Positions 6,906-13,555 of a stretch of DNA of 13,555 nucleotides are shown one piece after another (within the stretch, counting starts at the first letter, position 1; each line of letters starts with the position of its first letter). Origin of the DNA: Chloroflexota bacterium (GTDB lineage: Bacteria; Chloroflexota; Anaerolineae; Anaerolineales; UBA11858). The notes below the pieces were generated by a model. That model was not told the origin of the DNA. It did not search any database and saw only the letters and a list, made by a program, of their open reading frames with translations. A program made the position numbers and the translations under genes. The DNA is taken from positions 1-13,555 of the forward strand of contig DAOUWT010000045.1 in NCBI GenBank assembly GCA_030666985.1, in the 5' to 3' direction.

Positions 6906-6995
6906 TATCATCTCAAAAAAAGGGGCCAGACCTCCGAGGTTTGTACTACAAAAATCTCGGAGGTCTCAGCCTCGCTCCGATTTCTCGAGATGATA
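6906..6995. repeat. 39-bp palindrome copy 2, nested in a 9-bp inverted repeat
   Basis: Bases 6928-6966 repeat the 1-39 palindrome at 36 of 39 positions; one arm carries a single change, giving a G-U pair in RNA. A further perfect inverted repeat, TATCATCTC (6906-6914) and GAGATGATA (6987-6995), encloses it. The outer repeat is absent beside copy 1, at least on the visible right side, so the palindrome may have inserted into an older hairpin. The acsC start codon follows 24 bases later. An in-frame TTG at 6941 would begin inside the palindrome and is not accepted as a start. Confidence 0.75.
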
Positions 6996-7018
6996 TCCGA
7001 AAAATGGAGAAAAAAAAT

Positions 7019-8350
7019 ATGGCTCTATCAGGAATTCAGATTTATCAACTATTGCCTAAAACAAATTGTAAGGAATGCGGATTTCCTACTTGTTTAGCAT
7101 TTGCCATGAAACTGGCTGCCAAGCAAGTTTCTTTGGACCTATGCCCCGATGTCAGCGAAGAAGCACGAGCAAAACTGGCTGAGGCCGCCGCGCCCCCTGT
7201 CCGCCCGATCACTATCAAATCGAACGGGCGCGAAGTGAAAGGCGGCAACGAGGTTGTCCTTTTCCGCCACAAAAAGAGGTTTTTCAGCCCCCCCGGGTTA
7301 TTCATTCGCGTTTATGATACCCAATCCGCAGATGAAATCAAAGCCAAGGTAAAGCCTGTTGACGAGTATGTCGTAGACTACGTTGGCATGGATTTATCTA
7401 TGGGCGGCATTGCTGTTCAGGCGAGCGGCGGAGATTTTGGCGCGGCAGTTGAGGCTGTCCGCGAAACCACAAAATTGCCGCTGATCCTAATTGGCTCTGC
7501 GGGTGAGTTGAAAGCCGGCCTCGAAAAGCTGGCTGATGACGATACCCCCTTGCTTTGCCATGCCACGACCGAAAATTGGCAGGAAATGGCTGAGTTAGCC
7601 AAAGAACATGACCTCCCCCTCTCGGTAGCTGCCGATAACGTAGATGAAATGGTGGACTTGGTAGAAAAATTGGGTGACGCGGGCCTAAAGGATTTCGTCC
7701 TCGCCCCCACCCAGCGCAGCATGTTGGGAACCCTGACCACCAATACCACAATCCGGCGGATGGCCATCCAAGAGACATATCGCCCGCTCGGATTCCCCAT
7801 CATCAACTTCCCCGGCGATGTCGGCGATCCTGTCCGCGAAGTCTCGCTTGCAATGCAGGCCATTGGTAAATATAGCAGCTTTATTGTCCTAGATAACTTT
7901 GATAAGGCCACGGCTTATGCCCTGCTGGTGCTGCGTGCCAACATCTATACCAATCCCCAAGAACCTATCCAGGTTACTCCGGGTATCTATGAGCTTAACG
8001 ACCCCGGCCCCGAGGATCCCTTCTTGGTCACCACTAACTTCAGTATCACTTACTTTAGTGTTGCCAACGAAGTCGAGAGCATGGGCATCCCGGTCTGGCT
8101 CTTAGTGACCGACTCGGAAGGCATGAGCGTTCTCACCGCCTGGGCGGCTGGCAAATTTGACGCGGAACTGATTGCCAAAGACGCCAAACGTTTTGGCGCT
8201 CCCGACAAAGTTACCAAAAAACGCATTGTCCTCCCCGGTCACACCGCAGTTTTATCCGGCGAGCTAGAAGAAGAATTACCCGATTGGGAAGTCAAAGTCG
8301 GCCCGAAAGAAGCCGTTGATATACCGTCCTATCTTAAAGAAGTTTTGTAG
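7019..8350 (+). CDS. acsC: Corrinoid iron-sulfur protein large subunit (AcsC)
   Basis: The product has 443 residues, close to the ~446 of Moorella AcsC. The ATG at 7019 is chosen because GGAG (7006-7009) lies nine bases before it and because MALSGIQIYQLLPKTNC is the typical family start. C17, C20, C25 and C42 (CX2CX4CX16C) are the ligands of the [4Fe-4S] cluster that reduces the cobalt. The middle of the protein is a TIM barrel. From about residue 335 (TNFSITYF, then SEGMSVLTAWAAGKF and LPGHTAVLSGELEEELP) it is the cobamide-binding domain. AcsC carries the methyl group from AcsE to AcsB and forms a heterodimer with AcsD, which here is part of the AcsB polypeptide. The gap from the previous stop is 211 bases, filled with repeats, but the gene order keeps it in the same operon. 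Confidence 0.95.
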   Translation: MALSGIQIYQLLPKTNCKECGFPTCLAFAMKLAAKQVSLDLCPDVSEEARAKLAEAAAPPVRPITIKSNGREVKGGNEVVLFRHKKRFFSPPGLFIRVYDTQSADEIKAKVKPVDEYVVDYVGMDLSMGGIAVQASGGDFGAAVEAVRETTKLPLILIGSAGELKAGLEKLADDDTPLLCHATTENWQEMAELAKEHDLPLSVAADNVDEMVDLVEKLGDAGLKDFVLAPTQRSMLGTLTTNTTIRRMAIQETYRPLGFPIINFPGDVGDPVREVSLAMQAIGKYSSFIVLDNFDKATAYALLVLRANIYTNPQEPIQVTPGIYELNDPGPEDPFLVTTNFSITYFSVANEVESMGIPVWLLVTDSEGMSVLTAWAAGKFDAELIAKDAKRFGAPDKVTKKRIVLPGHTAVLSGELEEELPDWEVKVGPKEAVDIPSYLKEVL

Positions 8351-8581
8351 TTGGTAGACTGGGAAACTGGTATATTGGGAAAATAGTAGATTGGTAGATT
8401 GGTAAAACTGGTAGACTGGTAAATTGGTAAAACTGGTATATTGGTAAATTGGGAAGCACCAATCTACCAACGTACCAATATACCAATCCCCAACCTATCA
8501 ATCCCCAACCTACCAATCCCCAATCTACCAATTTACCGATATACCAACCCCCAACCTACCAACCCACCAACCCACCAACCT
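8351..8581. repeat. Inverted pair of octamer tandem arrays filling the acsC-acsV gap
   Basis: The left arm (8351-8456) is thirteen 7-9-base units of the form YTGGKARA, such as TTGGTAGA and CTGGTAAA. The right arm (8457-8580) is made of the opposite-strand unit, such as AATCTACC, AATATACC and AACCCACC. Arms are locally perfect complements, for example GGTATATTGG (8435-8444) with CCAATATACC (8475-8484). The array begins at the first base after the acsC stop and ends one base before the acsV ATG, so no other sequence separates the genes. The transcript could fold into a hairpin of about 100 imperfect base pairs. Frames read through it are repeat translations, not proteins. Confidence 0.9.
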
Positions 8582-10504
8582 ATGCCCACTACCTACACCG
8601 TAAAATTCGATATAGCGACTGAACCGGTGGAGGTTCCCGGCGGAACCCTCATTACTGACGCGGCCCAGAAAGCCGGGATCGAGATTGGTCAGCCGTGCGG
8701 TGGGCAGGGTCGCTGCGGGCAGTGTGCGGTTCAAGTCACGTCTGGGAAGGTGCGGCGTCGCAGCACCATGCGTCTGGCGGCAGAAGACGTAGAACAAGGC
8801 TACGCTTTAGCATGTCAGACAGTCATCGAAGGCGACCTCACGGTTGTCATTCCGCTGCAGGATCAAATCCAAGAACGCCTGACGACCGGGCAATCTGCCT
8901 CCGAAGTGGCTATCCCGGACGGTTACGATTGCTGTGAAGCTCAGTACATCCAGCGTATCCCGTTGACCCTCTCGCCGCCAAATATGGAAGACCAAACCAG
9001 CGACTGGGCCCGTCTCAAAACAGCCTTGCTCAAAGCAACAGACCTGGCGGATGCGCAGATAAGTTTGCCGCTCTTGTTAAACTTGCCAACCATACTGCGC
9101 GGTAGTGAATGGGAAATTACCACGTTCATCAACAGAGAGAATTCTGCAGAGGGCCTCGCACAAGTCATAGACATCCAAAAAGGCCGTATCTCCAAAGATA
9201 AGCCTCTCTGGGGCGCGGCAGTTGATATTGGCACAACCACCGTAAAAGTCGTCTTGGTCAACTTGCTGACCGGTGAGGTAAAAGGCCAGGCGGCTGAGTA
9301 CAATCAACAAATTGCACGCGGCGAAGACGTTATCTCGCGCATAATTTTTGCCAGCAAAGAAGACGGGGATGAAAAGCTCCGTGAGCTGGTGGTCGGAACG
9401 ATCAATGACCTGATTACCAAAGCCTGCCGCCGTGCCAGAACGAAACCATCCCAAGTTTATAAAACCACCATTTCCGGCAACAGCACCATGATGCACTTGC
9501 TGTTGAAAATCCCGGCTTCTAGTATTCGCTTGGCTCCTTTTATCACCGTAGTGAATCACCTTCCCATCCTCAACGCTGCCGAACTTGGCTTGAACATCCA
9601 CCCTCAAGGGGTGGTGGATTGTTTACCCGGAGTGGCAAGTTACGTTGGAGCAGACATCACCGCCGGCGTCTTGTCTTCAGGAATGGATGACACCGAAAAA
9701 CTGACCCTCTTCCTGGATGTGGGCACGAATGGCGAAATGGTGCTTGGCAACCGAGATTGGCTGGTGACGTGTGCCTGCTCGGCTGGCCCCGCATTCGAGG
9801 GCGCGGGCGTTTTGCACGGCATGAGAGCTACCACCGGAGCCATTGATGAAGTGTGGATCAACGAAGACACCTTAGATATAACTTGGCGCGTAATTGGAGA
9901 TGAGAAACCCAAGGGCTTGTGCGGGAGCGCGTTGATCTCTCTTTTGGCCGAAATGTTGATGACCGGAATAGTCAACAAAGGCGGCAACATTTGCCACAGC
10001 CTCGATACCCCCCGCACCCGCAAAGGTTCCCACGGCGGAGAGTATGTGATCGCTTGGGCCGATGAAACCCAGATTGGCGAAGACATTATTATCACAGATG
10101 TAGACGTTGATAACCTCCTTCGCACCAAAGCGGCTATTTTTGCCGGCTTTACGGTTTTGGCCGATAGCGTGGGCATTCCCCTAGAAATGGTAGAACAAGT
10201 ATTAATAGGAGGCGGATTTGGGAAATTTATCAACGTAGAAAAAGCAATCCAAATTGGGCTGTTGCCAGATATGCCCTGGGAGCGTTTCCAATTCTTGGGA
10301 AATACTTCCCTCAAGGGAGCTTACTTGGCCCTGCTGAATTACCATGACCGCAACCGCATTGCCGGCATTGCTGACAAAATGACCTACATTGAGCTTTCAG
10401 CCGACAATCGTTTCTTTGACGCCTTTACATCCGCTATGTTCTTGCCGCATACCAATATGGCCTTGTTCCCGACCGTAGAAGAAGCTTTGAAAAGTAAAGA
10501 GTAA
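8582..10504 (+). CDS. acsV: Corrinoid protein reductive activator, 2Fe-2S ferredoxin + ASKHA domain (AcsV/RACo)
   Basis: The 640-residue product starts at the ATG at 8582, because MPTTYTVKFD opens the ferredoxin domain and everything upstream is repeat. Residues 1-85 are a plant-type [2Fe-2S] ferredoxin with C39, C45, C48 and C78 (CX5CX2CX29C). A linker follows to about 205. The rest is a large ASKHA ATPase-type domain of the DUF4445/RACo family, with DIGTTT at 215, DVGTNGEM at 379 and GGGFGKF at 543. Proteins of this family use ATP and an electron donor to return inactive Co(II) corrinoid protein to Co(I). The position after acsC is the same as in acetogen clusters. The start has no Shine-Dalgarno sequence: the preceding 20 bases contain only C, A and T. 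Translation may depend on coupling to acsC, or on a leaderless-like or structure-dependent mechanism. Confidence 0.93.
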   Translation: MPTTYTVKFDIATEPVEVPGGTLITDAAQKAGIEIGQPCGGQGRCGQCAVQVTSGKVRRRSTMRLAAEDVEQGYALACQTVIEGDLTVVIPLQDQIQERLTTGQSASEVAIPDGYDCCEAQYIQRIPLTLSPPNMEDQTSDWARLKTALLKATDLADAQISLPLLLNLPTILRGSEWEITTFINRENSAEGLAQVIDIQKGRISKDKPLWGAAVDIGTTTVKVVLVNLLTGEVKGQAAEYNQQIARGEDVISRIIFASKEDGDEKLRELVVGTINDLITKACRRARTKPSQVYKTTISGNSTMMHLLLKIPASSIRLAPFITVVNHLPILNAAELGLNIHPQGVVDCLPGVASYVGADITAGVLSSGMDDTEKLTLFLDVGTNGEMVLGNRDWLVTCACSAGPAFEGAGVLHGMRATTGAIDEVWINEDTLDITWRVIGDEKPKGLCGSALISLLAEMLMTGIVNKGGNICHSLDTPRTRKGSHGGEYVIAWADETQIGEDIIITDVDVDNLLRTKAAIFAGFTVLADSVGIPLEMVEQVLIGGGFGKFINVEKAIQIGLLPDMPWERFQFLGNTSLKGAYLALLNYHDRNRIAGIADKMTYIELSADNRFFDAFTSAMFLPHTNMALFPTVEEALKSKE

Positions 10505-10507
10505 AAC

Positions 10508-10629
<122 letters not shown>

Positions 10630-10660
10630 AATCATTACTTTAGTTTAAGGAGACAATCCC

Positions 10661-11584
10661 ATGTATATCATTGGAGAAAATATCCACATTATTTCCCCGA
10701 AAGTCAAAGTAGCTCTCAAAGAACGGGACGCTGAGTTTTTCAAAGCTTTAGCGATCAAACAGGTAGAGCACGGCGCTAGCGCGGTTGACCTTAACCTCGG
10801 GCGCCAGAAACATGAATGGGAAGAAATATTCCCTTGGATCACTAAAGCCGTTCAAGAAGTGGTAGACGTCCCACTAGTCATTGACAGCACCAACCTTCAG
10901 GGCATTGAAGCGGCTCTAAAAGTGATAACCAAAGCCCGCCCAATCGTCAACTCGGCTTCTTGCGAGGCTGAACGCCTTGAAAAAGTTCCCCTGCTCGCCA
11001 AAAAATATGATGCCCAACTTGTTGCGCTCACATTAGAAAAAAGCGGCATCCCCATTGAATCTGAAGCCCGCGTCAACCTGGCTTTAGAATACCTAATTCC
11101 CCGCGCTATGGAAGTAGGCATGGAACTTCCAGACTTGATCATTGACCCCCTGGTATTGACCGTTTCAGGCTGCCAGGAATTCTGCCCTGAGCTTATTGAA
11201 GCCGTCCGCATCCTAAAATTCGCCGGTGATCCGCCCCCCTCCATCTCGGTAGGTCTCTCCAACGTTTCCAACTCGGTTCCCGAGCCAAAACGCCCCCTGC
11301 TCAACCGGGTTTACATGGTCATGCTCATGGGCGCGGGACTAGAAATGATGATCGCCGACCCCTTGGACGAGAAGCAAAACGAAGTCATTCGCATTGTCGA
11401 AGAACGGGATGACAGCACCCCCGTTGGTCGTTTATACCTGACCCTGCACGATAAAACAGAAGCCATGGGCGAATTGAACAAAGACGATGTAGACATGGAC
11501 GACCCTGAGCAAGTCGCCATCTGGAAAACTGTTCAAGTTCTGCTCAACAAAGTCATTTACGCTGACTCTTACCTGGAGAACTAA
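10661..11584 (+). CDS. acsE: Methyl-tetrahydrofolate:corrinoid protein methyltransferase (AcsE)
   Basis: AcsE transfers the methyl group of 5-methyl-tetrahydrofolate to Co(I) of the AcsC/AcsD corrinoid protein. The ATG at 10661 follows AAGGAG (10647-10652) with an 8-base spacer. The product has 307 residues and is a pterin-binding TIM barrel. D75 in VIDSTN, N97 in IVNSAS, D162 in IDPL and N201 in GLSNVS correspond to the pterin-contacting positions I recall from Moorella MeTr. Moorella MeTr has about 262 residues. The extra length here is mostly an acidic insertion at about 237-290, between IADPLDE and the final VLLNKVIYADSY segment, which still ends the protein as in the family. It is the last gene of the operon and is followed by a strong terminator. 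Confidence 0.95.
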   Translation: MYIIGENIHIISPKVKVALKERDAEFFKALAIKQVEHGASAVDLNLGRQKHEWEEIFPWITKAVQEVVDVPLVIDSTNLQGIEAALKVITKARPIVNSASCEAERLEKVPLLAKKYDAQLVALTLEKSGIPIESEARVNLALEYLIPRAMEVGMELPDLIIDPLVLTVSGCQEFCPELIEAVRILKFAGDPPPSISVGLSNVSNSVPEPKRPLLNRVYMVMLMGAGLEMMIADPLDEKQNEVIRIVEERDDSTPVGRLYLTLHDKTEAMGELNKDDVDMDDPEQVAIWKTVQVLLNKVIYADSYLEN

Positions 11585-11588
11585 GAAA

Positions 11589-11605
11589 CAGGTGCGTTGC
11601 ACCTG
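11589..11605. other. Small perfect hairpin before the operon terminator
   Basis: CAGGTGC and GCACCTG are complementary 7-base arms around a 3-base loop, starting four bases after the acsE stop codon. No T-run follows, so termination is assigned to the next hairpin. This one may protect the 3' end of the message. Confidence 0.5.
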
Positions 11606-11613
11606 CGGAATTC

Positions 11614-11649
11614 AAAAAAGCTGCGGGCCTAAAATTCCGCAGCTTTTTT
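11614..11649 (+). terminator. Intrinsic terminator of the acs operon
   Basis: AAAAAAGCTGCGG (11614-11626) pairs perfectly with CCGCAGCTTTTTT (11637-11649), with a 10-base loop. The right arm ends in six T residues, and the A-run on the left makes it potentially bidirectional. It lies 30 bases after the acsE stop and is the only strong terminator found between the leader and the malic enzyme. Confidence 0.92.
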
Positions 11650-11880
11650 GTTTGGGGGATTATAGGGAGCTGCCTGGGAGGGGATAGGGAATCAAGGCCT
11701 CGTCGTTGAGCTTCAGGGACTGCGCCCTACCTGGGGGAGTGGGACCGGCCCAGGGGATAGGGGGAACGCAGCCTGGAGCGTAAACCCTACCCCCAGGGCT
11801 GGGGGACGCCCCGCTGCAGCCGATCCCTAACCCCAGGCGGAACGCCCCGCGTGGGCGCATCTCCCAATCCTCCACATGCC
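11650..11880. other. GC-rich structured intergenic stretch
   Basis: No gene is seen here. The stretch is much richer in G and C than its neighbours and has local palindromes, such as CCCCAG-GG-CTGGGG (11791-11804) and CCTGGG paired with CCCAGG further on. A motif like GGACGCCCCGC recurs (about 11804 and again near 11840). GGGGATAGGG and CCCTACCCCC can pair over some 30 bases. An opposite-strand frame spans it, but the translation is Gly/Pro-rich, has no ribosome binding site and looks like repeat sequence. It is probably another dispersed element. Confidence 0.4.
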
Positions 11881-11947
11881 ACATGCTCTCGATATGCTAA
11901 AAAGCACAAAAACAAATGATAAATGAAAGCACCTCCCTAAAAAAGCA

Positions 11948-11974
11948 TTCGCTGAACTTTAATCCTTGTATAAT
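11948..11974 (+). promoter_or_regulatory. Candidate promoter of the malic enzyme gene
   Basis: TATAAT at 11969-11974 is a perfect -10 consensus in an AT-rich stretch that begins after the GC-rich island. The -35 is poor: TTCGCT at 11948-11953, 15-base spacer. Initiation near 11981 would give a leader of about 40 bases before the ATG at 12022. Together with the terminator at 11614-11649, it suggests the gene is transcribed apart from the acs operon. Confidence 0.5.
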
Positions 11975-12021
11975 CAAACAAGTTACCAATGTTTACCTTA
12001 CACCTTTATACGGAGGCTAAT

Positions 12022-13377
12022 ATGTCACCTGAAGAAATCAATATTGAAGAACTACTTGCCAAGGCTAAAAAACCCGCTGCCGATGCCCTGAAATTACATC
12101 CCTTTTATAAGGGCAAAATGGAAACGACGCTCAAGTGCACCGTGCGCGACATTAACGATTTTGCCATCTGGTACACGCCGGGGGTGGCCGCGCCATGCCG
12201 CGATATTGAAGCAAACCCTGAGATGATCTACCAACATACCAGCAAAGCCAACACTATCGCCGTAGTCAGCGATGGGACGCGCGTTTTGGGCTTGGGCGAT
12301 ATTGGCGCCAAGGCGGGCTTGCCGGTTATGGAAGGCAAAGCTTTATTGTTCAAATACCTTGGCGGCGTAGACGCGGTTGCCATTATGCTGGACACCAAAG
12401 ACCCTGACAAGATCATTGAAACTGTGCTGATGCTCCAACCATCGTTTGGCGGCATCAACTTAGAAGATATTTCGCAGCCAAAATGCTTTAGGATTTTAGA
12501 CGAGTTGCGCGAGAAATGTGAAATTCCTGTGTGGCACGATGACCAGCAGGGGACAGCTACCGTTACTTTGGCCGGGTTGATGAACGCTCTCAAGGTAGTC
12601 GGGAAGAAAAAAGAAGATATTCAGATTGCCTTCGTTGGGGCAGGAGCTTCCAATGTGGCAATTTCACGTCTGATCTTTGCCTGGGGCGTTGATCCGGCGA
12701 AATGCTTCATGGCAGATAGCAAAGGCATTCTTGGATTGCACCGTGAAGACCTGGAAGCCAAAAAGGCCACTTATCCCCAAAAATGGCATCTCTGCGAGAC
12801 AACGAACAAAGAAGGCCGTCAGGGAGGTATCCCTGAGGCACTAGAAGGCGTAGATGTCGTCATTGCCCTTTCAAAACCTGGCCCCGGTACGATAAAACCT
12901 GCCTGGATCGAGAAGATGAACGATGACGCTATCGTGTTTTCCTGCGCTAATCCTATTCCGGAGATTTGGCCCTGGGAGGCAAAAGAAGCCGGGGCGCGCA
13001 TCGTTTCTACCGGGCGTTCCGACTTCCCCAACCAGGTCAACAACTCCCTTGGGTTCCCGGGTATTTTCCGGGGCACGCTGGATGTGCGGGCCACCACCAT
13101 CACCGACGAAATGTGCTTTGCCGCTGCGGAGGCTTTGGCTGACCAAATCGGCGACAAACTGGATGAAGAGCATCTTCTTCCCACCATGGACGATTGGGAG
13201 GTCTTCCCCCGCGAGGCGGCTGCCGTGGGCATGATGGCTCAGGAGCAGGGCGTGGCTCTGCTTGAGAAAACCTACGATGAGCTTTTCGAGCACGCTACGG
13301 AAGTTATCAAGCGTTCCCGGGGTTTGACAGAAATGATGAAGAAAGAAGGCTTCATTCCCGCCCCGCCAGAAGATTAG
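12022..13377 (+). CDS. Malic enzyme (malate dehydrogenase, decarboxylating)
   Basis: This enzyme oxidatively decarboxylates malate to pyruvate and CO2, or runs in reverse, in the cytoplasm. The product has 451 residues. The ATG at 12022 is chosen because GGAGG (12012-12016) lies five bases before it; the ATG at 11989 has no such site. The family motifs are present: catalytic Y51 in YTPGVAAPC, catalytic K106 in EGKALL, metal ligands E148, D149 (NLEDISQP) and D174 (HDDQQGT), and the dinucleotide-binding VGAGAS at 205-210. CANPIPEI and TGRSDFPNQVNN follow downstream. An acidic residue after the second Rossmann strand (FMADSKG) suggests NAD over NADP, but this is inference. The length fits the short prokaryotic form without a phosphotransacetylase domain. 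It could provide pyruvate or reducing equivalents that link C4 acids to acetyl-CoA metabolism. No convincing terminator follows: a T-run at 13433-13440 lacks a clear stem. Confidence 0.93.
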   Translation: MSPEEINIEELLAKAKKPAADALKLHPFYKGKMETTLKCTVRDINDFAIWYTPGVAAPCRDIEANPEMIYQHTSKANTIAVVSDGTRVLGLGDIGAKAGLPVMEGKALLFKYLGGVDAVAIMLDTKDPDKIIETVLMLQPSFGGINLEDISQPKCFRILDELREKCEIPVWHDDQQGTATVTLAGLMNALKVVGKKKEDIQIAFVGAGASNVAISRLIFAWGVDPAKCFMADSKGILGLHREDLEAKKATYPQKWHLCETTNKEGRQGGIPEALEGVDVVIALSKPGPGTIKPAWIEKMNDDAIVFSCANPIPEIWPWEAKEAGARIVSTGRSDFPNQVNNSLGFPGIFRGTLDVRATTITDEMCFAAAEALADQIGDKLDEEHLLPTMDDWEVFPREAAAVGMMAQEQGVALLEKTYDELFEHATEVIKRSRGLTEMMKKEGFIPAPPED

Positions 13378-13470
13378 GGGATGGATGATTAGGTAATTGC
13401 TAAATAAGGGAGCAGAGAGGCGGGGAGGTGGCTTTTTTTTCCCCTTTCTTGAAACGTGGGGAGTTAACCC

Positions 13471-13555
13471 TGCCTCCCCCTTGGCAAAAAAAACGAGACA
13501 TGTTACTCTGAGCGAACGCTTTGTGGGTGCGAAAAGTCCCCCACCCCCAGGGGGG
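13471..13555 (+). repeat. Partial copy of the 5' dispersed repeat, running off the window
   Basis: This matches the region around 60-150 in the same orientation. TTGGCAAAAAAAACGAGACA resembles CTGGCAAAAAATACGAGATA (64-83), and GCGAACGCTTTGTG resembles GCGAACGTTTTGTG. The copy lacks about 24 bases that form part of the outer arm at 93-116. The fold-back half, if present, lies beyond 13555. Confidence 0.65.

Noticed and set aside
6811..6966. CRISPR array.
   Set aside because: Units are 7 bases with no unique spacers, and no cas gene is present. It is a simple tandem repeat next to a palindrome.
6941..7018. Upstream extension of AcsC from TTG at 6941, or from ATG at 7004.
   Set aside because: The TTG lies inside the palindrome. 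The ATG at 7004 overlaps the GGAG that serves the family-typical start at 7019.
8441..8581. In-frame N-terminal extension of AcsV starting with TTG at 8441.
   Set aside because: It merely translates the repeat array into IPNLP-like repeats. The start is a TTG inside a unit without a ribosome binding site, and the ferredoxin domain begins normally at 8582.
11660..11884. Opposite-strand 74-residue Gly/Pro-rich frame.
   Set aside because: It covers the GC-rich repetitive stretch and looks like translated repeat. No start signal is visible.
13418..13445. Intrinsic terminator after the malic enzyme.
   Set aside because: The T-run is present, but the G-rich sequence before it has no complementary arm, so no convincing stem forms.

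Overview
The window carries a bacterial Wood-Ljungdahl (reductive acetyl-CoA) carbonyl-branch operon, all on the plus strand, followed by a separate malic enzyme gene. The enzymes point to a strict anaerobe that makes or splits acetyl-CoA through CO dehydrogenase/acetyl-CoA synthase. A Chloroflexota (Anaerolineae-like) origin is my best guess. It rests on the bacterial-type subunits, the mixed codon usage and the many short intergenic palindromes and tandem arrays. It is an impression, not a demonstrated assignment.

Layout. Positions 1-702 are non-coding: a 39-bp palindrome (1-39), a ~174-bp fold-back repeat (83-256), possible operator-like motifs (262-369), and a leader (551-670) that can form mutually exclusive antiterminator and terminator hairpins just before the first gene. 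The operon then reads: a small HMA-fold-like protein without the metal-binding CxxC (703-1098); acsA/cooS CO dehydrogenase (1100-3121); a 1202-residue fusion of acetyl-CoA synthase AcsB to the corrinoid protein small subunit AcsD (3199-6807); acsC, the corrinoid protein large subunit (7019-8350); acsV, the reductive activator (8582-10504); and acsE methyltransferase (10661-11584). A strong intrinsic terminator follows acsE. A GC-rich structured intergenic stretch (11650-11880) and a promoter-like -10 box precede the malic enzyme (12022-13377). The window ends in a partial copy of the repeat found near its start.

How the genes work together. AcsE moves the methyl group of methyl-tetrahydrofolate to the cobalt of the AcsC/AcsD corrinoid protein. 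AcsV reductively rescues that protein when its cobalt oxidises. AcsA reduces CO2 to CO at its C-cluster. AcsB condenses CO, methyl and CoA on its Ni-Ni-[4Fe-4S] A-cluster. Here AcsD is covalently tethered to AcsB by a ~130-residue P/E/A-rich linker, so the methyl donor may be permanently docked to the synthase. No methyl-branch genes (fhs, folD, metF) and no CooC/AcsF-type nickel ATPase lie in the window.

The most unusual non-coding trait is that each of the four gaps between acsA and acsE begins, 0-9 bases after the upstream stop codon, with 7- or 8-bp repeats. In three of the four gaps the repeats occur in both orientations, so the transcript could fold into long hairpins between cistrons. 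The fusion, these stop-anchored arrays and the leader attenuator are the points I would look at first.
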